In this document: in pieces, positions 24,201-36,349 of the stretch
Layout of the letters: every line of letters starts with the position of its first letter
How positions within the stretch are numbered: the stretch's first letter is position 1
Assembly: GCA_014898425.1 (NCBI GenBank)
Contig: RCSZ01000002.1
Span: 1,364,001-1,428,000, forward strand
Direction: 5' to 3'
DNA length: 64,000 bases
From: Botryotinia globosa
Taxonomy: Eukaryota > Ascomycota > Leotiomycetes > Helotiales > Sclerotiniaceae
Translations under genes and position numbers: made by a program
The notes under the pieces: model-generated
Seen by the model: the letters and a program-made list of their open reading frames with translations, nothing else
Databases searched by the model: none
What the model was told of the DNA's origin: nothing

Positions 24201-24500
24201 TATATATTAATTCATCAAAATATATCACTTATAATATAGATATCAATTTCATTGAAAAAGAATTTCAATAATATACTAATTTAATATCCATTTAAACAAA
24301 AACAATCTCTATAAAAGCTTATTATTCAATTGATATTATTAAGAGATTTTATATACCATTATATAGATCTTATAAAATTATTTGTAAAGAAACTTATAGT
24401 TTAAATATTAAAAAGATTTCTATATTTCAAATAATTATAAAAGCTATCAATAATATTATAAAACTAAATGAATTAATATCTATTCTATTTGTTTTTAATA
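21259..24500 (+). pseudogene. Inner B gag-integrase part of polyprotein
   Basis: The former gag start is near 21345 (ATA where outer B has ATG). The frame then follows AGK, Gln-to-stop, FD and later an Asn-rich tract at about 22105-22365 (NNN/NRNN/NKNN units encoded by AAT AAT AAA and similar). About 24330-24530 reads SYKIICKETYSLNIKKISIF and KAINNIIKLNELISILFVFN. This matches the segment after the integrase core in fungal copia polyproteins. Many TAA and TGA codons interrupt it. The Ile-rich frames at 22101-22395 are the same Asn repeats read out of register. Confidence 0.6.
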
Positions 24501-24768
24501 TTTTTCTTTGTCTTATCAAAAATAATCCTTTGATATCAATTATTCTATAATAAATAATAATAATTTCAAAAGTTATAATAAAGATTTATAAGATTTATAG
24601 TTTTATAAAGATATAAAAAACTATAAATATATATAACAGATCTTCAATTACTATATTTTATAATTTATTATTGAATAGTAATATACTAATTTAGAAAAAG
24701 AATAATAATATCATTTTAAAAAAATAAAAAGAATCTTTTCCATTTCTCAATATAAACAGCAAGATATA

Positions 24769-24773
24769 TACAT
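24769..24773. other. Target site duplication of A1 (TACAT), left
   Basis: TACAT lies immediately left of the A1 LTR and again immediately right of it at 31355-31359. It marks A1 as a later insertion into inner B. Confidence 0.9.
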
Positions 24774-24923
24774 TGTTAGGATACAGGTAAAGACTTATAT
24801 TGTATCATAAGGGTTCTAAGTACTATAAAAGATTGAGGCCCTATTATAAAAAATAGAGTATACTAAAGGCATATTAAGAATTTATATCTAAGGTATGAAG
24901 GCAATGTAATTGGCATTGTAATA
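24774..24923 (-). repeat. A1 3' LTR (left)
   Basis: A 150-base copy. The end next to the flank (TGTTAGGATACAGGTAAAG) is well preserved. The end next to the internal region is RIP-mutated: ATTGGCATTGTAATA where the partner has GTTGGCGCCGTGACA. Confidence 0.9.
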
Positions 24924-25699
24924 ATATCCTCCTTTTAAAACTTATTTATCTCAAACAAACTAAGGTATAAGCTAATTTATTATTTTTTAATAAAGTTATT
25001 AGTTTAATAAATCAATTTACTATTATATTTAAATTAAATAAATAATGAAATTAATCAAATAAAACCCTAAAATCCCTTAAAATAATATTAGAAAACTTTA
25101 ATTTCTATAGAGTTAAAATGAATTGTTTTTTAAAACAATAATTAATTGACAGATTTTCTTTAATCTATCTAATCTTTATTTAAAAATTATTCTTGATATA
25201 ATAGTATTTGAAATAATAGACTTTTTGAATTTAATTTATATAAATAAATGTAATTTATTCAAATATATTAGATAAAATATAATAATCATTTTCTTTTAAT
25301 TTTAAAAATCCTTGACTAATTATTATAATAATAGATAGTATTTTTATTTGATATAATAATAGAAATTGTATTCGTTATAATAATCAAGGATTTCTTCAAA
25401 TTCCTATCACTTAATCTTTTCATATATTTTATTATCTTTTTTAAAAATTCGATTTTGATTTCTATATAACTTAATAATATTAATAATATCTTAACCTAAC
25501 AATTCTAATAAATAATAAAATAGTTAAAATAGTGAATTATAAAATATTAAGAAAATCTTAAAATTGATTAAAAGTTGCAATAAACAGATCTATTTATAAA
25601 CTTTAAGGATTTTATAAAAACTATTCTATTTATTATTACTTTTTTTTATTAAGCAATTAGTTTTCATATTTTTTATATTAATTTATATTTTATTATCTT

Positions 25700-28600
25700 T
25701 TTTATAAAGGGAAATATTAATACAAATTCTATTAGTACAATTTTTATATTTCTAAATCGATTGAACTACAAGTATTTTGAATTTAATTAAAATAAGATTA
25801 AATTTGTTTACAATTTTATTGGTTTTGAGGAACTCTTGTTTCCTTTAGTATAATAGATTTAGTAGAGTTAATGTAAACAATTTTGAGATATAGGTAATAG
25901 TTATAGTTAGTGAAGAATGGGGATATATTAATAGTTTCTGATATAATATTATTTAATATAAATTCTATAAATAAGAGTTAATCGGGTTAATTATTCTAAT
26001 AAAAGTTTATAAAAATATAAAGGTATTACTCAATTATAGTATTGATTTTCTCTGTTTGATTATTGGATTTGGAATGGAATAAGGAAGATTGTTTTAAAAT
26101 AATTAATAAGCATTTGAATAGATATTTCCAGAACTCAGAGATAAATTAGGAATCTTTATCAAATATAATATTATCAAAAGCATTATGTAGATAATAAATC
26201 TTTTCAATAAATCAATCCATAAATTCCTTTACAAATAACCCTATAACTGATATAAAATATCGCATTTTGGTTAAACAGTAGATAATTGTAATAATATACT
26301 AATATTTCTTTTTATAATATTCACTAATTAGTAATAATATAATATAATTAATAAAGATATTAGATTAAAAATAGAACAATATTAATAAAGGTTTAAGGAA
26401 TCTAGATATAGTAAAACAGAAGGTTTTAATATAAAAATATAGTTGATAAAATTATATAAATATCTCAATCTCTCTGAATATATTAAATTATTAATATATA
26501 CAAAAGATAAGGTTAATAGTTTTGATATAGTTTAAATATTTAATTAATCTAATTGAATATATATAGTATATAATTTATATATAAAGTTTAATAAAAAAAA
26601 CAAAGAAATAATTGCAATAAAAAATCTTAATATTTATTAATCTATAATCTTATAAAACTATTCAAAGATTCTTTCGAATATTTAATAATTAATAATAAAC
26701 AAAGGGATTTTGAAATATTATATATATAATTATAATTAATTCAAATGATTTATATATTTTATTAATGAGATTATTAATTGGTTTATTGATATTAAGAATA
26801 ATTATATTCATTAGGGTTATAATTAGATTTAAATTGTTATTCATCTATCGAATAATATTTTTGAATATAGTGATATTGAATACTCGTTTTAGAAGAATTA
26901 TTTATAAATAATTTTTAATTCGATTATTATTAGAATTAATATATATTAAATAGTTTTCAGTTTTATAGTTCAAAGTATTAAAGTGAATAGCCTTATAACC
27001 AAATCGATATATAATATAAAAATTGAATTCTAATAAAAATTTGATTTATTTAGTTTATTATTGATTTAATATCTTTATTAATATAAAGTATTTGAGATTT
27101 TTATAATCAATAATAATTTCAAATAATTCCTGAATACTATATAATTCCAATTTCTATTCTTTTAATGATTTTATAATCATTAGAAGTTTTTTATTATAGA
27201 TCTTGTAATTATATTTAATAGTATTATATTTTAATAAAAAGTATATTATTGGGTATAGATATCCCTTATTATTGTATTACAAAAGAATATTGCTTATAGC
27301 TCAATTGAAAGTATTAATCTCAATAATTATATAGCGATAATAATTAAATATAATAAGGATTAAAATAAAGAAGAAAGTATTCTTTAATATTATAAAAGTA
27401 TTCTTTTATTTAAAGTTTTAATTTTATACCTTCTTTTTCTTTAAGAAATAATTAAGGGGCTTTATAATCTTGGAAAAATTGTGAATAAAATATTAATAAA
27501 AATTAGTAAATCTAAGGAAATATTAAAGATCTTTGAATTTAATTAATAATTTCCAATTGAATATAATATTGACTTTCTCCAAATCTATTTTTATATTTCC
27601 TAGAGTAATAATTAGATTGAGATATTTAATTCTTTTTATTTTGAATTTATATTTGTTGATATCAATTTATAATTTGATATTAATCAATTATTAAATAACT
27701 TTATGAATATATTCTTTATAATTTGTAATATTTTCAAAATAAAACAAAATATTATTTAAGTATATTATATAAATTCTATCCAGAAAATTGAAGAGAATAT
27801 GATTGATATAATTCTGAAATAAGGCTGATATGTTATAAAATCTGAAGAATATTATTAGTAATTCGAATAAATTGAAATATATAATAAAAATGGTTTTCTA
27901 TTTATAACCTTTTGTAATTTATAACTTATTGAAAATAGTAATAATATTAAGCTTGATGTAAATTTTAATATAATATAAAATATTAAGGGTTTTTTAATTA
28001 ATAGTAAAGAATATTGGTTTTTGATAATAATATTATTTAAACTTTAATAATCTTAATAAATTTGAATATCTTCTTCTAATTTAATAGTTAAAAGGAATAG
28101 AATAATTGATCGAAAACAAGATTCCCAAATGAATTTTTTATTTAGATTATTATTAAGCTATTTATAAATAACTTAAAATTTAATTAGGAATATTAAATAG
28201 CTTTTGTTGTATAATGATTTCTTGTTTAATATAATCTCAATTTTATAATCTTATAAATATTGTAATGAAAGTTTGTTAGTAAAAAAGAATAAAAATCTCG
28301 GATATAGATTACAAAGCTAAAAAGACAGTTTATCTTAAATCTTTGATATAAAGGGGATAGGTTGATTTATTTTTTTTATAAACTTATTAATATTATTATT
28401 TATTAAATCTCAATACAATTGAATAGAATCCTTGATTATTATATAATATAGATTATAAACTCTATTTAATTTGTTCTAAAATATTTTTATAATATAAATA
28501 TTATTATTCTTATAGAATTATATAAAACTATTAATTATAAAGAATTTTATATTTTATATTTCGAAGCGAATGTTTTATATAATATCAAATAATTTGTTTA

Positions 28601-31000
28601 AGGGATTCGATGGTAATAATGATAGTAAGGGTAGAATATTTTGATTTTATAATGATTTTCTATACTTCCTAGAATTAATAATAAATTGAACTAGAATTGG
28701 TTTTAAGAATAGCTGATTAGAGATTATTTTAATTCGAATATCTGTTTCATTATTGATGTAATGAATATAGTAGGAGTTTTTATTAAGTATTTTGAGGTTG
28801 GTGATGTTAGAGTTTCTTTAGATATCCGGAGTCTTAATAGATTTGAAAATTACTGATTAATCTCAGGATAATAAGGATTTAATCTTAAAGTTTTTATTAA
28901 TAATATTTTTTATAAAAACTAATTTCGAAATAAGTTTTTATAAAGGTAATTTGGAATTGATTAATATAACTTTACTATTTTTTAATAAAATTATTTTATG
29001 ATTATTAGATATATTAAAAACAATAATTATTATAATATTAATAGAATAGTAATATCTCAAGTAATATAAGAATATGAATTTGAATATTATTATCAACCAA
29101 TTAATAATGAAGTTATAATATTAAAGTTAAAAAAGATCAAGAATTATTGGATTTATAATTAATAAAATAGTAATATAAAACAAATCAATCTTTTAATGAT
29201 TATTAATTTATATATTCAAAAGTATATATTAAGAAAGAATATTAGAAAGCTTTTTATTAGTTAGAAATAGATAATGGATGTAGAGGAGAGAGTGTATAAA
29301 TATTTAAAGTTTGAAAATAACTTTTTTATTGATAAAGTTATAGTTTATGGTTTTACTATTTATAAAGCTAATAAATAAAATAATTATATTAAATATAAGA
29401 AAAATCTTTATTAAGATTTTAAAAAATTTACTATTTATTATTCTAAAATACAAAGAATCCCTAGATATAATTGATCTTTTAATTTATAAAAATAATTTTT
29501 CTATAAAGGATTTCGATTTACAATTATAAATCGAGATTAATCTTTTGATATATTAAATTAAGGAATTAAATTTTCATTTTTTTTTAAATAAACAAATCCT
29601 TTAATATACCCTTTTAGGTTAAGCTTTTGAGTAAGGTTAAAGGGGATTGATAAAGTATAGTATAATAGTATAATTGAGAAATAATTGATAAATAGGAATA
29701 GGCTTTGATATAAGGAGTTAGTAGTATTATAGTATTGTTTAAGGCTTTGATATTAATTGATTATAGAAAAGTAATTAGTATAGGGGTTATATCCTATATT
29801 AATATTAATATTATATTTTGTATTATTAGCTTGTTTTTTATTGCAATTATCCTTAATATGATTGGGTTTCTTATAATAAAGATAAAGGCTAAGATTAAAA
29901 TATTGTTTTCGAATATAACGGGATAAAGAGTATTGACTTTATTAAATAATATTTGATTATATAGGATTATTAAATAGCTCTTATATAAAGAAAACTATAA
30001 TTAGAGTTAGCTTTTTATTATAGTATTTTGATTAGTTATAATTGAAATCAATATTCTAGTTTTTATATTGACTATCAAGATAAGTTTTCTCTTTTAAATT
30101 ATTATAAATATTTTATTATCAGATTATTTATATATTAATATTAATAATAAAAGGTTTATTAGAATAATTGATTAAAGTATTAATTAATTTCTATAAAATC
30201 TTGAGTTTAAAATTAGTGATTTGTTATTTAATAGTTTTTTTATATCTAATAATAAACTATTTGAATTTGATAATAAAATTACTAAATAAAGTTTTTTTTA
30301 TTTTATATTTATTATAATTTATAAAGATTTTTTATAAAAAATCAAGGGTTTGATATTATTTATTTAATTTATTCTAAATACTTATTATAGTGTATTATTT
30401 AAAGAGCTAGAGATCGGAGTTGTATAGATTATTTATAATTGTATTAAAATATATTTGATTATTTATATAAACTGAATTAAAGAATAAATTAATAAAAAAT
30501 ATAATCTATTAGAATTCTGATTTGTTTTTGTAGTTTATAATTAAATAATAATTGATTATATTGTAAAATATTATATATTAATTTTAATACTTTATAATAT
30601 CTTATTTATTATTATTAAATTTTTTAAAAGAAATAAGATATCTTTGATAGAATACGATTTTTAGGTTATTATAAATAATAATCTTTAATATTTCAATTGT
30701 ATTTTATAATTCAATAATCCATAATTGAGTTTTATTAGTTTAGATATATACTATAACAATTTGATCTTATAATAAAGTTATAATTATTTTAATTAAAATA
30801 AATATAGTTTAAATAACTACAAAATATATAATATTTAGATTATTAAACAAATTTATGAATAAGAAAATATTAGCTTTTATAGAATTAATAATATAATTCA
30901 AGAAAAGGAATTATAAAAATAGATTAAATATAGTCGTTTAATTAATCATCTTTAGAGTGTTTTTGTAATTATAAAATATTCTTATAGAGTTCTTAATAAT
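25700..31000 (-). pseudogene. A1 gag-pol polyprotein, stop-riddled
   Basis: Minus-strand frames show gypsy pol motifs despite stops. Reverse transcriptase: an N-terminal DYKIE block near 28.25 kb, DYxSLNNI, then INRKP, YFNLFELLIILF, NYINHILFNFLDR and IIYLNNILFY where the family has YLDDIL, then RIKYLNLIIT. Integrase: RLTKMRYFISVIGLFVKEFM, then FDKDSxFISEFWK and FHSKSNNQTEKIN, the family's D..D..E region. Gag and protease should lie at about 28.4-31.0 kb but were not resolved. The catalytic YLDD is altered to YLNN by G-to-A change. Confidence 0.75.
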
Positions 31001-31204
31001 GAGTCAATATAGATATGTTTTAATGTAATTGGATAATTTTATTAAAAAATAATAAAATTATTTATAATGAATTAATAATAGATTCAATCAATACGATTGG
31101 ATTATAATTCTAATAGAATTAGGGTAATCGAGGCAATTAGAGTGCAATTTAAATAAATATCTTAAAAATAAAGCTATAATAACTTCTAAGTAGATAATAC
31201 AAAT

Positions 31205-31354
31205 TGTTAGAATACAGGTAAAGATTTATATTATATTATAAGGATTCTAAATGCTATAAAAGATTGAGGCCCTATTATAGGAAGTAGGGTATGCTAAGGG
31301 TACGCTAAGGGTTCGTGCCTAAGGCACGAAGGCAACGTAGTTGGCGCCGTGACA
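31205..31354 (-). repeat. A1 5' LTR (right)
   Basis: A 150-base LTR, the 5' LTR of this minus-strand element. Its terminal 75 bases, with GTGCCTAAGGCACGAAGG and GTTGGCGCCGTGACA, keep CpG and CpA sites and are almost free of RIP, unlike the left LTR. Confidence 0.9.
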
Positions 31355-31359
31355 TACAT
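31355..31359. other. Target site duplication of A1 (TACAT), right
   Basis: Right copy of the TACAT target. The adjoining inner-B sequence (TACATTCAGCCTACCTCATG) is unmutated, whereas the same place in outer B reads TACTTAGTCTATCTTATAAA. Confidence 0.9.
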
Positions 31360-33390
31360 TCAGCCTACCTCATGGATTTATAAAATTCAGATTTATATCA
31401 ATAAAGCTATATTATCAAATCAATTAAATTAATCAAATTGATTAAATTAATCAAATTGATCAAATTAATTAAATTAATCAAATTGATTAAATTAATCAAA
31501 TTGATCAAATTAATTAAAATAATCAAATTAACCAAATTAATTAAAATAATCAAATTCCAAATTATCTCAACAAATACAAAATAATTTTACCAAAATCGAG
31601 TAAAATTAAATCACCTACTTTTAATACACCAATCACATACACTACAAATCCTAAGGAATCCTTTTTAAATTTATTTAAAAACAACTAAATATCTACACCA
31701 ATATCTTTTCCACAAATAATTATACCTCAGATTCGAGCTTATATATAAAATCAATATTCTAATTGCTTTATCATTAATTTCAAAGAATTAATTTTATATA
31801 AAAAATTAAAAAAAAAAGGATTAATAAATTAATAATTAAAAATATATTCAAAATTATATTATTAACAAATATTCCTTTAGAAATATACATTTTTAAATTA
31901 CAATTTATTAATGAAATCAAAAATAAAGGAATAAATATTGAATTCTATAAATCGAGATTAATTATTCAGATATATAATAATATCAATAAAATAATTGTTT
32001 TAATATAATCAATAATAATTTAATAATTATATCAATATATTCTGATTTCATTAATTATAAATATTCAAAAAAATAATACAAATATATATATTCAAAATAT
32101 TACTCAAATATATACTCAATTTATATTAAATTTATATTATATATTCTATATCTATACTCTAAAAGAAATAAGTTTATTTATTAATATAATATTATTTATT
32201 ATTAAACCATTATATAATATTTCAAAAATAAAAAACTATTGATTTAAAATATATTATATCTGTTATTATAAAAAACTTAAAATATAATAATTTATATATA
32301 ATCTTTATCTTTTATATACCAATAATAAAAAGATTGAATTTAATATTATAAGATTGCAAATAGATAATATATTCATTATAAAAGATAATATATTTCTATA
32401 AACTGAGGATAAATAATTTAAGTAGATTAGTTTTATAATTAAGAATTATAAGGAATTGATTTATAATCATTTATTACAATTCAATAATATCATTTTCATA
32501 TTCTAAAATAATAATATTTATCTTAATCAAAAGAATTAATATAATAATCTATAATTTATTTTTATAAAGTTTATAAATATTTATAAAACATATAATAAAA
32601 TCTGAAAATATGTTCTTATATATAATTAATATATTACACAATAAATCTATAAAATATATATTATAACGATATATTAATTTAAAGTATCTTTCAATTTTTC
32701 AATAATTATACAAATAATATAATCTAATAAAAATAATATTATAATATTGAATAAATATATCAAATAATAAAAAAAGAATTCTATCAAAAAATTGAATTAT
32801 ATATTACTCAATCTAAACTTATTTAAAATTGTTATCTTTACAAATATTTTTTTTATAAATAATAAAGATTATTTATTCCAAATAAATTATATAATTGTTA
32901 TAATAAATAAATATAATAATATTAATATTATTTATTGATTATCTATTAAATATAAAAGAGTTATATATAGTATTTTGATATCCGAATTATATGAATTAGT
33001 TTAGGGATTTGATATTAGTATTACAATTATTTCAATAATTAGTGTTATTTTCGATAAAAAGATTCTATTAGTTTTATATACTAATTCGAAATCTTTATAT
33101 AACTTATTTATCAAGTTAAATATAATTAATAAGAAAAGATTAATAATTAATATTATAATACTATATTAATCTTATAAAGAAAAAAGATTATTGAAATTGT
33201 ATAAATCGATAATCCGATTAATCTAATTAATATAATAACAAAGGGAAAATTATACTAGGTTTTGACTGATTTGATTAATATAAATAAAATTGATATTAAA
33301 ATAATAAAATAAATAAAGAAAATATAAAAAAAGGATTAATCCTATTTAGTAGAAAATTATTATATTGAAATTATAAAAGAAAGTTTTGAA
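31360..33390 (+). pseudogene. Inner B reverse transcriptase and RNase H
   Basis: This is the continuation of the inner B polyprotein after A1. Plus-strand pieces match fungal Ty1/copia reverse transcriptase and RNase H: AYTQ-like QIYTQF, IIKPLYNIS (family VKPLYGVPE), YLLYTNN, RLQIDNIFII where the family has the catalytic LQTDDT, FNNIIFIF/IYLNQKN, then SILISELYELV, LVLYTNSKSLYNLFIKLNII and EKRLIINIIILY. Stops replace Trp and Gln throughout. Confidence 0.7.
31410..31560. repeat. Short repeat run in inner B (inverse of 17580-17680)
   Basis: Units such as AATTGATTAAATTAATCA recur through 150 bases. The array is longer than in outer B by about 50 bases, so copy number has changed since the two elements diverged. 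Confidence 0.75.
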
Positions 33391-33625
33391 TATATAAATA
33401 AAGGAATTCATATATAAGGAATTCATTTCAAAAAAATAACTCTAATACAAAAATTATTATATTGAAAAAATTAAGCAAATATAAAAGAAATTAGCTCTTT
33501 CAATAATGCCTATATAAGACCTATTACTTTTCCACCTAGCTAATTCTTTAAATAAAATACAATAAGATATACAGAATCTATATATTTGTGGGTGCTACGT
33601 CTTTCGTATCCTTCTCGAACCAACA
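33391..33625 (+). repeat. Inner B 3' LTR
   Basis: 235 bases. The internal-side half is strongly RIP-mutated (starts TATATAAATAAAGG). The last 40 bases next to the flank (GGGTGCTACGTCTTTCGTAT, CTTCTCGAACCAACA) are intact. Confidence 0.9.
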
Positions 33626-33638
33626 GGTTGTTTGCCAG

Positions 33639-33775
33639 CTTTCTTAGAGCTGGCGTTGTATATAGTGAAGGTGAAAAAGTAAGGGTAAGAAGAAGGGTTT
33701 GACGGCTTTCTTAGAGCTAGCGTTGTACATGGTGAAGGTGAAAAAGTAAGGGTAAGAAGAAGGGTTTGGCTTTTC
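33639..33775 (-). repeat. 67-base tandem duplication at the gag start of outer B
   Basis: CTTTCTTAGAGC occurs at 33639 and 33706, and GTGAAGGTGAAAAAGTAAGG at 33665 and 33732, a period of 67 bases. The duplication covers the gag initiation region. Inner B and B3 have a single copy. Because 67 is not a multiple of three, translation from the first ATG runs out of frame and stops soon after; the second copy has ATA in place of ATG. Confidence 0.85.
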
Positions 33776-33811
33776 GAATAATTAGTTTAAATTTATAATA
33801 TCACTAATTAA

Positions 33812-34046
33812 TATTGATTCGAGAAGAATATAGAAAACATAGCACCCACAAATATATAGATTCTATATATCTAATTGTATTCTATCTAAAGAGCTAGCTA
33901 AATGGGAAAGCAGTAGGCTTTATATAAGCACTACTAAAAGAGCTAGTCTCTTTCACATCCGCTTAATCCTTTCAATACAGTAGCCTTTATATTGGGGTCA
34001 TTTCCTTGAAGTGAATTCCCTATAGGTGAATTCCCTTGTTCACACA
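33812..34046 (-). repeat. Outer B 5' LTR
   Basis: 235 bases, the same length and layout as the LTRs at 21024, 33391, 34244 and 34846. It reads TGTGTGAACAAGGGAATTC from the right end on the minus strand. It is one of the best preserved members, with TAAAGGCTACTGTATTGAA and CTAGCTCTTT blocks. Confidence 0.9.
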
Positions 34047-34243
34047 TATAGATAATATAATACTTTGTTTTAAAAGAATTACAAAAACAAAATATAATTT
34101 ATTTTTAGAATTTATAATTACAGAATCGAGAGCAAAACGTTTGTAAAATGCTTCTATATATTAGTTATATATATGTAATCGAGTATATGCGTAAGTATAT
34201 ATGTGAGCGATCGTAATTGCGATTGGGTGCGATCCGTGACACC
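34047..34243. other. Spacer between two B-family LTRs
   Basis: AT-rich at first, then a patch with normal composition (GTGAGCGATCGTAATTGCGA, GGGTGCGATCCGTGACACC) next to the following LTR. No coding potential seen. The GC-richer patch may be preserved host or element sequence at an insertion border. Confidence 0.35.
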
Positions 34244-34478
34244 TATTGGTTCGAGAAGGATACGAAAGACGTAGCACTCATATATTCATAGGTTTCATAT
34301 ATCTAATTATATTCTATCTAAAGAGCTAGCTAAATAGAAAAGTAATAGGCTTTATATAGACACTATTAAAAGAGCTAGTCTCTTTCACATTCGCTTAATC
34401 CCTTTAATATAGTAGTCTTTATATTAGAGTCATTCCCTTGAAGTGAATTCCCTTGTAGTGAATTCTCTCGTTCATATA
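34244..34478 (-). repeat. Isolated B-family LTR
   Basis: A complete 235-base LTR in minus orientation, starting TATTGGTTCGAGAAGG and ending GTTCATATA. No matching internal region adjoins it on either side. The flanking pentamers (ACACC and AATCC) do not match well, so a clean solo LTR is not proven; it may be what is left of a rearranged copy. Confidence 0.75.
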
Positions 34479-34845
34479 AATCCTTTATACAAAAAAAAAG
34501 TAGTAGGGATTTTATATAAAATCTAATACAAATTCGAAATATATAATATTACTAATAAAATATATTCTTATAGATTTAAATAGTTTGATTTGATAAATTA
34601 GATATTTAATCCTTTTTAGTATTTTGAATGAATTTATAAATTGTTATTTGATTTTTATATTTCTATTTATAATATTAGATATATTATATTCTTAGTGTAA
34701 TTTTGATAAAATATAATCTCCAATTTTAAAGAATATAAATTTGTATTATTAATTAAAGTAATACTTTATAAATATAATTATGAATTTAATTATATTAATT
34801 GCTTCAATTATTATAAATTTATATTTTGATTATTTATTCTATTAT
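34479..34845. other. AT-rich spacer
   Basis: RIP-like AT-rich sequence without recognisable gene or repeat boundary, between the isolated LTR and the next B copy. Confidence 0.4.
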
Positions 34846-35500
34846 TATGTAAACAAGAGAATTCACTATAAGGGAATTCACTTCAAGGGAATGACTTCAA
34901 TACAAAGACTAATATATTAAAAGAATTAAACAAATATAAAAAATATTAGCTCTTTTAATAATACTTATATAAAGCCTATTATTTTTCTACTTAATTAATT
35001 CTTTAAATAGAATATAATTAGATATATAGAATCTATAAATATATAGATATTATATCTTTTATATTCTTTTCGAATCGATATTAATTAATAATATTATAAA
35101 TCTAAATTAATTATTTGAAAACCCTTTCAAAAACTTTTTATTTTTATTCTTTCACTTTTATTATATATAATATTAGTTTTAAAAAAGTTGATAAGTAATC
35201 TGAATATTCTAAATCTGAACAATTTATTTTTAAGGTTATAAAAGTCTTTAACAATATTATTAATATAAATCAACTATAAAACCCCAAATTCGATTATAAC
35301 AATATAATTAATATTCTTTTTTTCTCTTCTTTTGAAAAAAATATAATTCAGAAAAAAAAAGAATTTAAGAGATATAAAGTTCAAAAAGAAACCCTAAAAT
35401 TATTCCTTTTCAAAAGATTTCTTTATAATCAAATAGTTTTTCAAAGGATTTATATTTAAAATCGCAATCGAATACTATATTAATAATTATTTTATTTTTC
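34846..35500 (+). mobile_element. Truncated third copia B copy (LTR plus gag start)
   Basis: A 235-base LTR (34846-35080) is followed by the B-family leader and gag in plus orientation. Matching landmarks are TTAATTAATAATATTATAAA, the ATATATAATAT gag start region near 35165, and AAGTTCAAAAAGAAACCC near 35370. Similarity to inner B ends at about 35500, where a gypsy LTR end begins. No downstream part of the element is present. The junction has no second LTR, so a deletion or recombination is likely. Confidence 0.75.
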
Positions 35501-35503
35501 GAT

Positions 35504-35548
35504 TTCTTTTAAGAGGATCAATATATTATATAATCTTATATTATGATA
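35504..35548 (-). repeat. D 3' LTR fragment (left)
   Basis: About 45 bases that match 51747-51791 if C-to-T and G-to-A changes are allowed; for example TATAATCTTATATTATGATA against CGTGGTCTCACACCGTGACA. The rest of the LTR is absent because truncated B3 abuts it. Confidence 0.55.
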
Positions 35549-36349
35549 TTACTTTTTTTCTAAAACTGAGTTTTATTAAAGCAAGAATATTATAATTCGA
35601 TTGTTTACAAATAGATAGTATTTAATCAAACAAATTCTAATTTATTAGAATATCTTTAATAAAAATTGTAAATCAATTTTTATACATTCTTTAGATAATT
35701 TGTAAGTTCTTTAATCAATATTTTATAATCAATTTAATGGATAGTATATTTTAAACAAGGATTTTTACAACTTTTTTTTTTTTAATAAAAATCCAGGATT
35801 TTAATAGTTTCGAATTATTCTAAACTATCGATTTCGATAGATAGCAATAGCAGGTTGTATTGTTTAGGGATAGAATTATTATATATAGAATACAATAGAT
35901 TAATATAAAAAACAAAATGAATTCTTATTAAAACAAAAAGCTTTAATTTATAAATATAAAAATCTATTAGGCTTAGAATCTTAAAGAGCTTAAGATTCTT
36001 TCAATCAAGTTTCTTCTATAGGCATAGAATCTTGATATTTCTAATGTTTAATTAGATCAAGTTATTAGGTAAATATTTACAAACAAAGGAATAATAAGCA
36101 TCAATATTCTTTGAGTATTGGATTTAATTAATAATTAATTCGGTTTATAAATATAAGAAAATGACTTCCATTTTAATAACAAATTCTTTAGCATTTTATA
36201 TAACAAAACAAATACTTTGGGATGGTATAAATTCAAAACCTAAATAAAAATAAAATTTATAATTAAAGAAGAATGGGGTTATTCGGGTACTTTCAAATCA
36301 AATATTATTAATAGAAAATTCAACAAATGGAAATTATTTTATTTAATTA

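Larger units (their letters stand above)
24774..31354 (-). mobile_element. Ty3/gypsy element A1, nested in inner B
   Basis: A 6581-base minus-strand element with two 150-base LTRs. Read on the minus strand the LTR begins TGTCACGGCGCCAAC and ends CTAACA. A purine-rich tract (AAAAGGAGGATAT on the minus strand, 24924-24940 region) sits next to the left LTR, which is therefore the 3' LTR; this agrees with the coding strand. Reverse transcriptase lies at about 27.56-28.27 kb and the integrase core at about 25.95-26.34 kb, both minus strand. Reverse transcriptase before integrase is the gypsy order. It is heavily RIP-mutated. A close relative, A2, lies at 52206-58809. Confidence 0.9.
21024..33625 (+). 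mobile_element. Inner Ty1/copia-type element (B), interrupted by A1
   Basis: Plus-strand LTR element of about 6.0 kb once the 6581-base A1 and its duplicated target are removed. The LTRs are 235 bases each (21024-21258 and 33391-33625) and start TGTGTGAACAAGG in the least mutated relatives, ending CCAACA. Domain order is gag (Asn-rich), integrase (about 23.7-24.5 kb), then, beyond A1, reverse transcriptase and RNase H (about 32.07-33.36 kb). Integrase before reverse transcriptase is the Ty1/copia order. It is heavily RIP-mutated and cannot be autonomous. Confidence 0.85.
33626..34046 (-). mobile_element. Outer B, right segment: gag start plus 5' LTR
   Basis: This piece completes outer B on the right side of inner B. 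It consists of the TSD copy GGTTG (33626-33630), the first codons of gag (minus-strand ATG at about 33728-33730, reading MYNASSKKAV) and the 235-base 5' LTR at 33812-34046. The following bases TATAG (34047-34051) would be its own target duplication; the left partner could not be found. This segment is nearly free of RIP. Confidence 0.85.

Noticed and set aside
27560..28270. Possibility that A1 reverse transcriptase is functional
   Set aside because: Numerous stops and the catalytic YLDD changed to YLNN.
29347..29926. Plus-strand frames of about 60 codons inside A1
   Set aside because: A1 codes on the minus strand; these are low-complexity shadows of gag and protease sequence.
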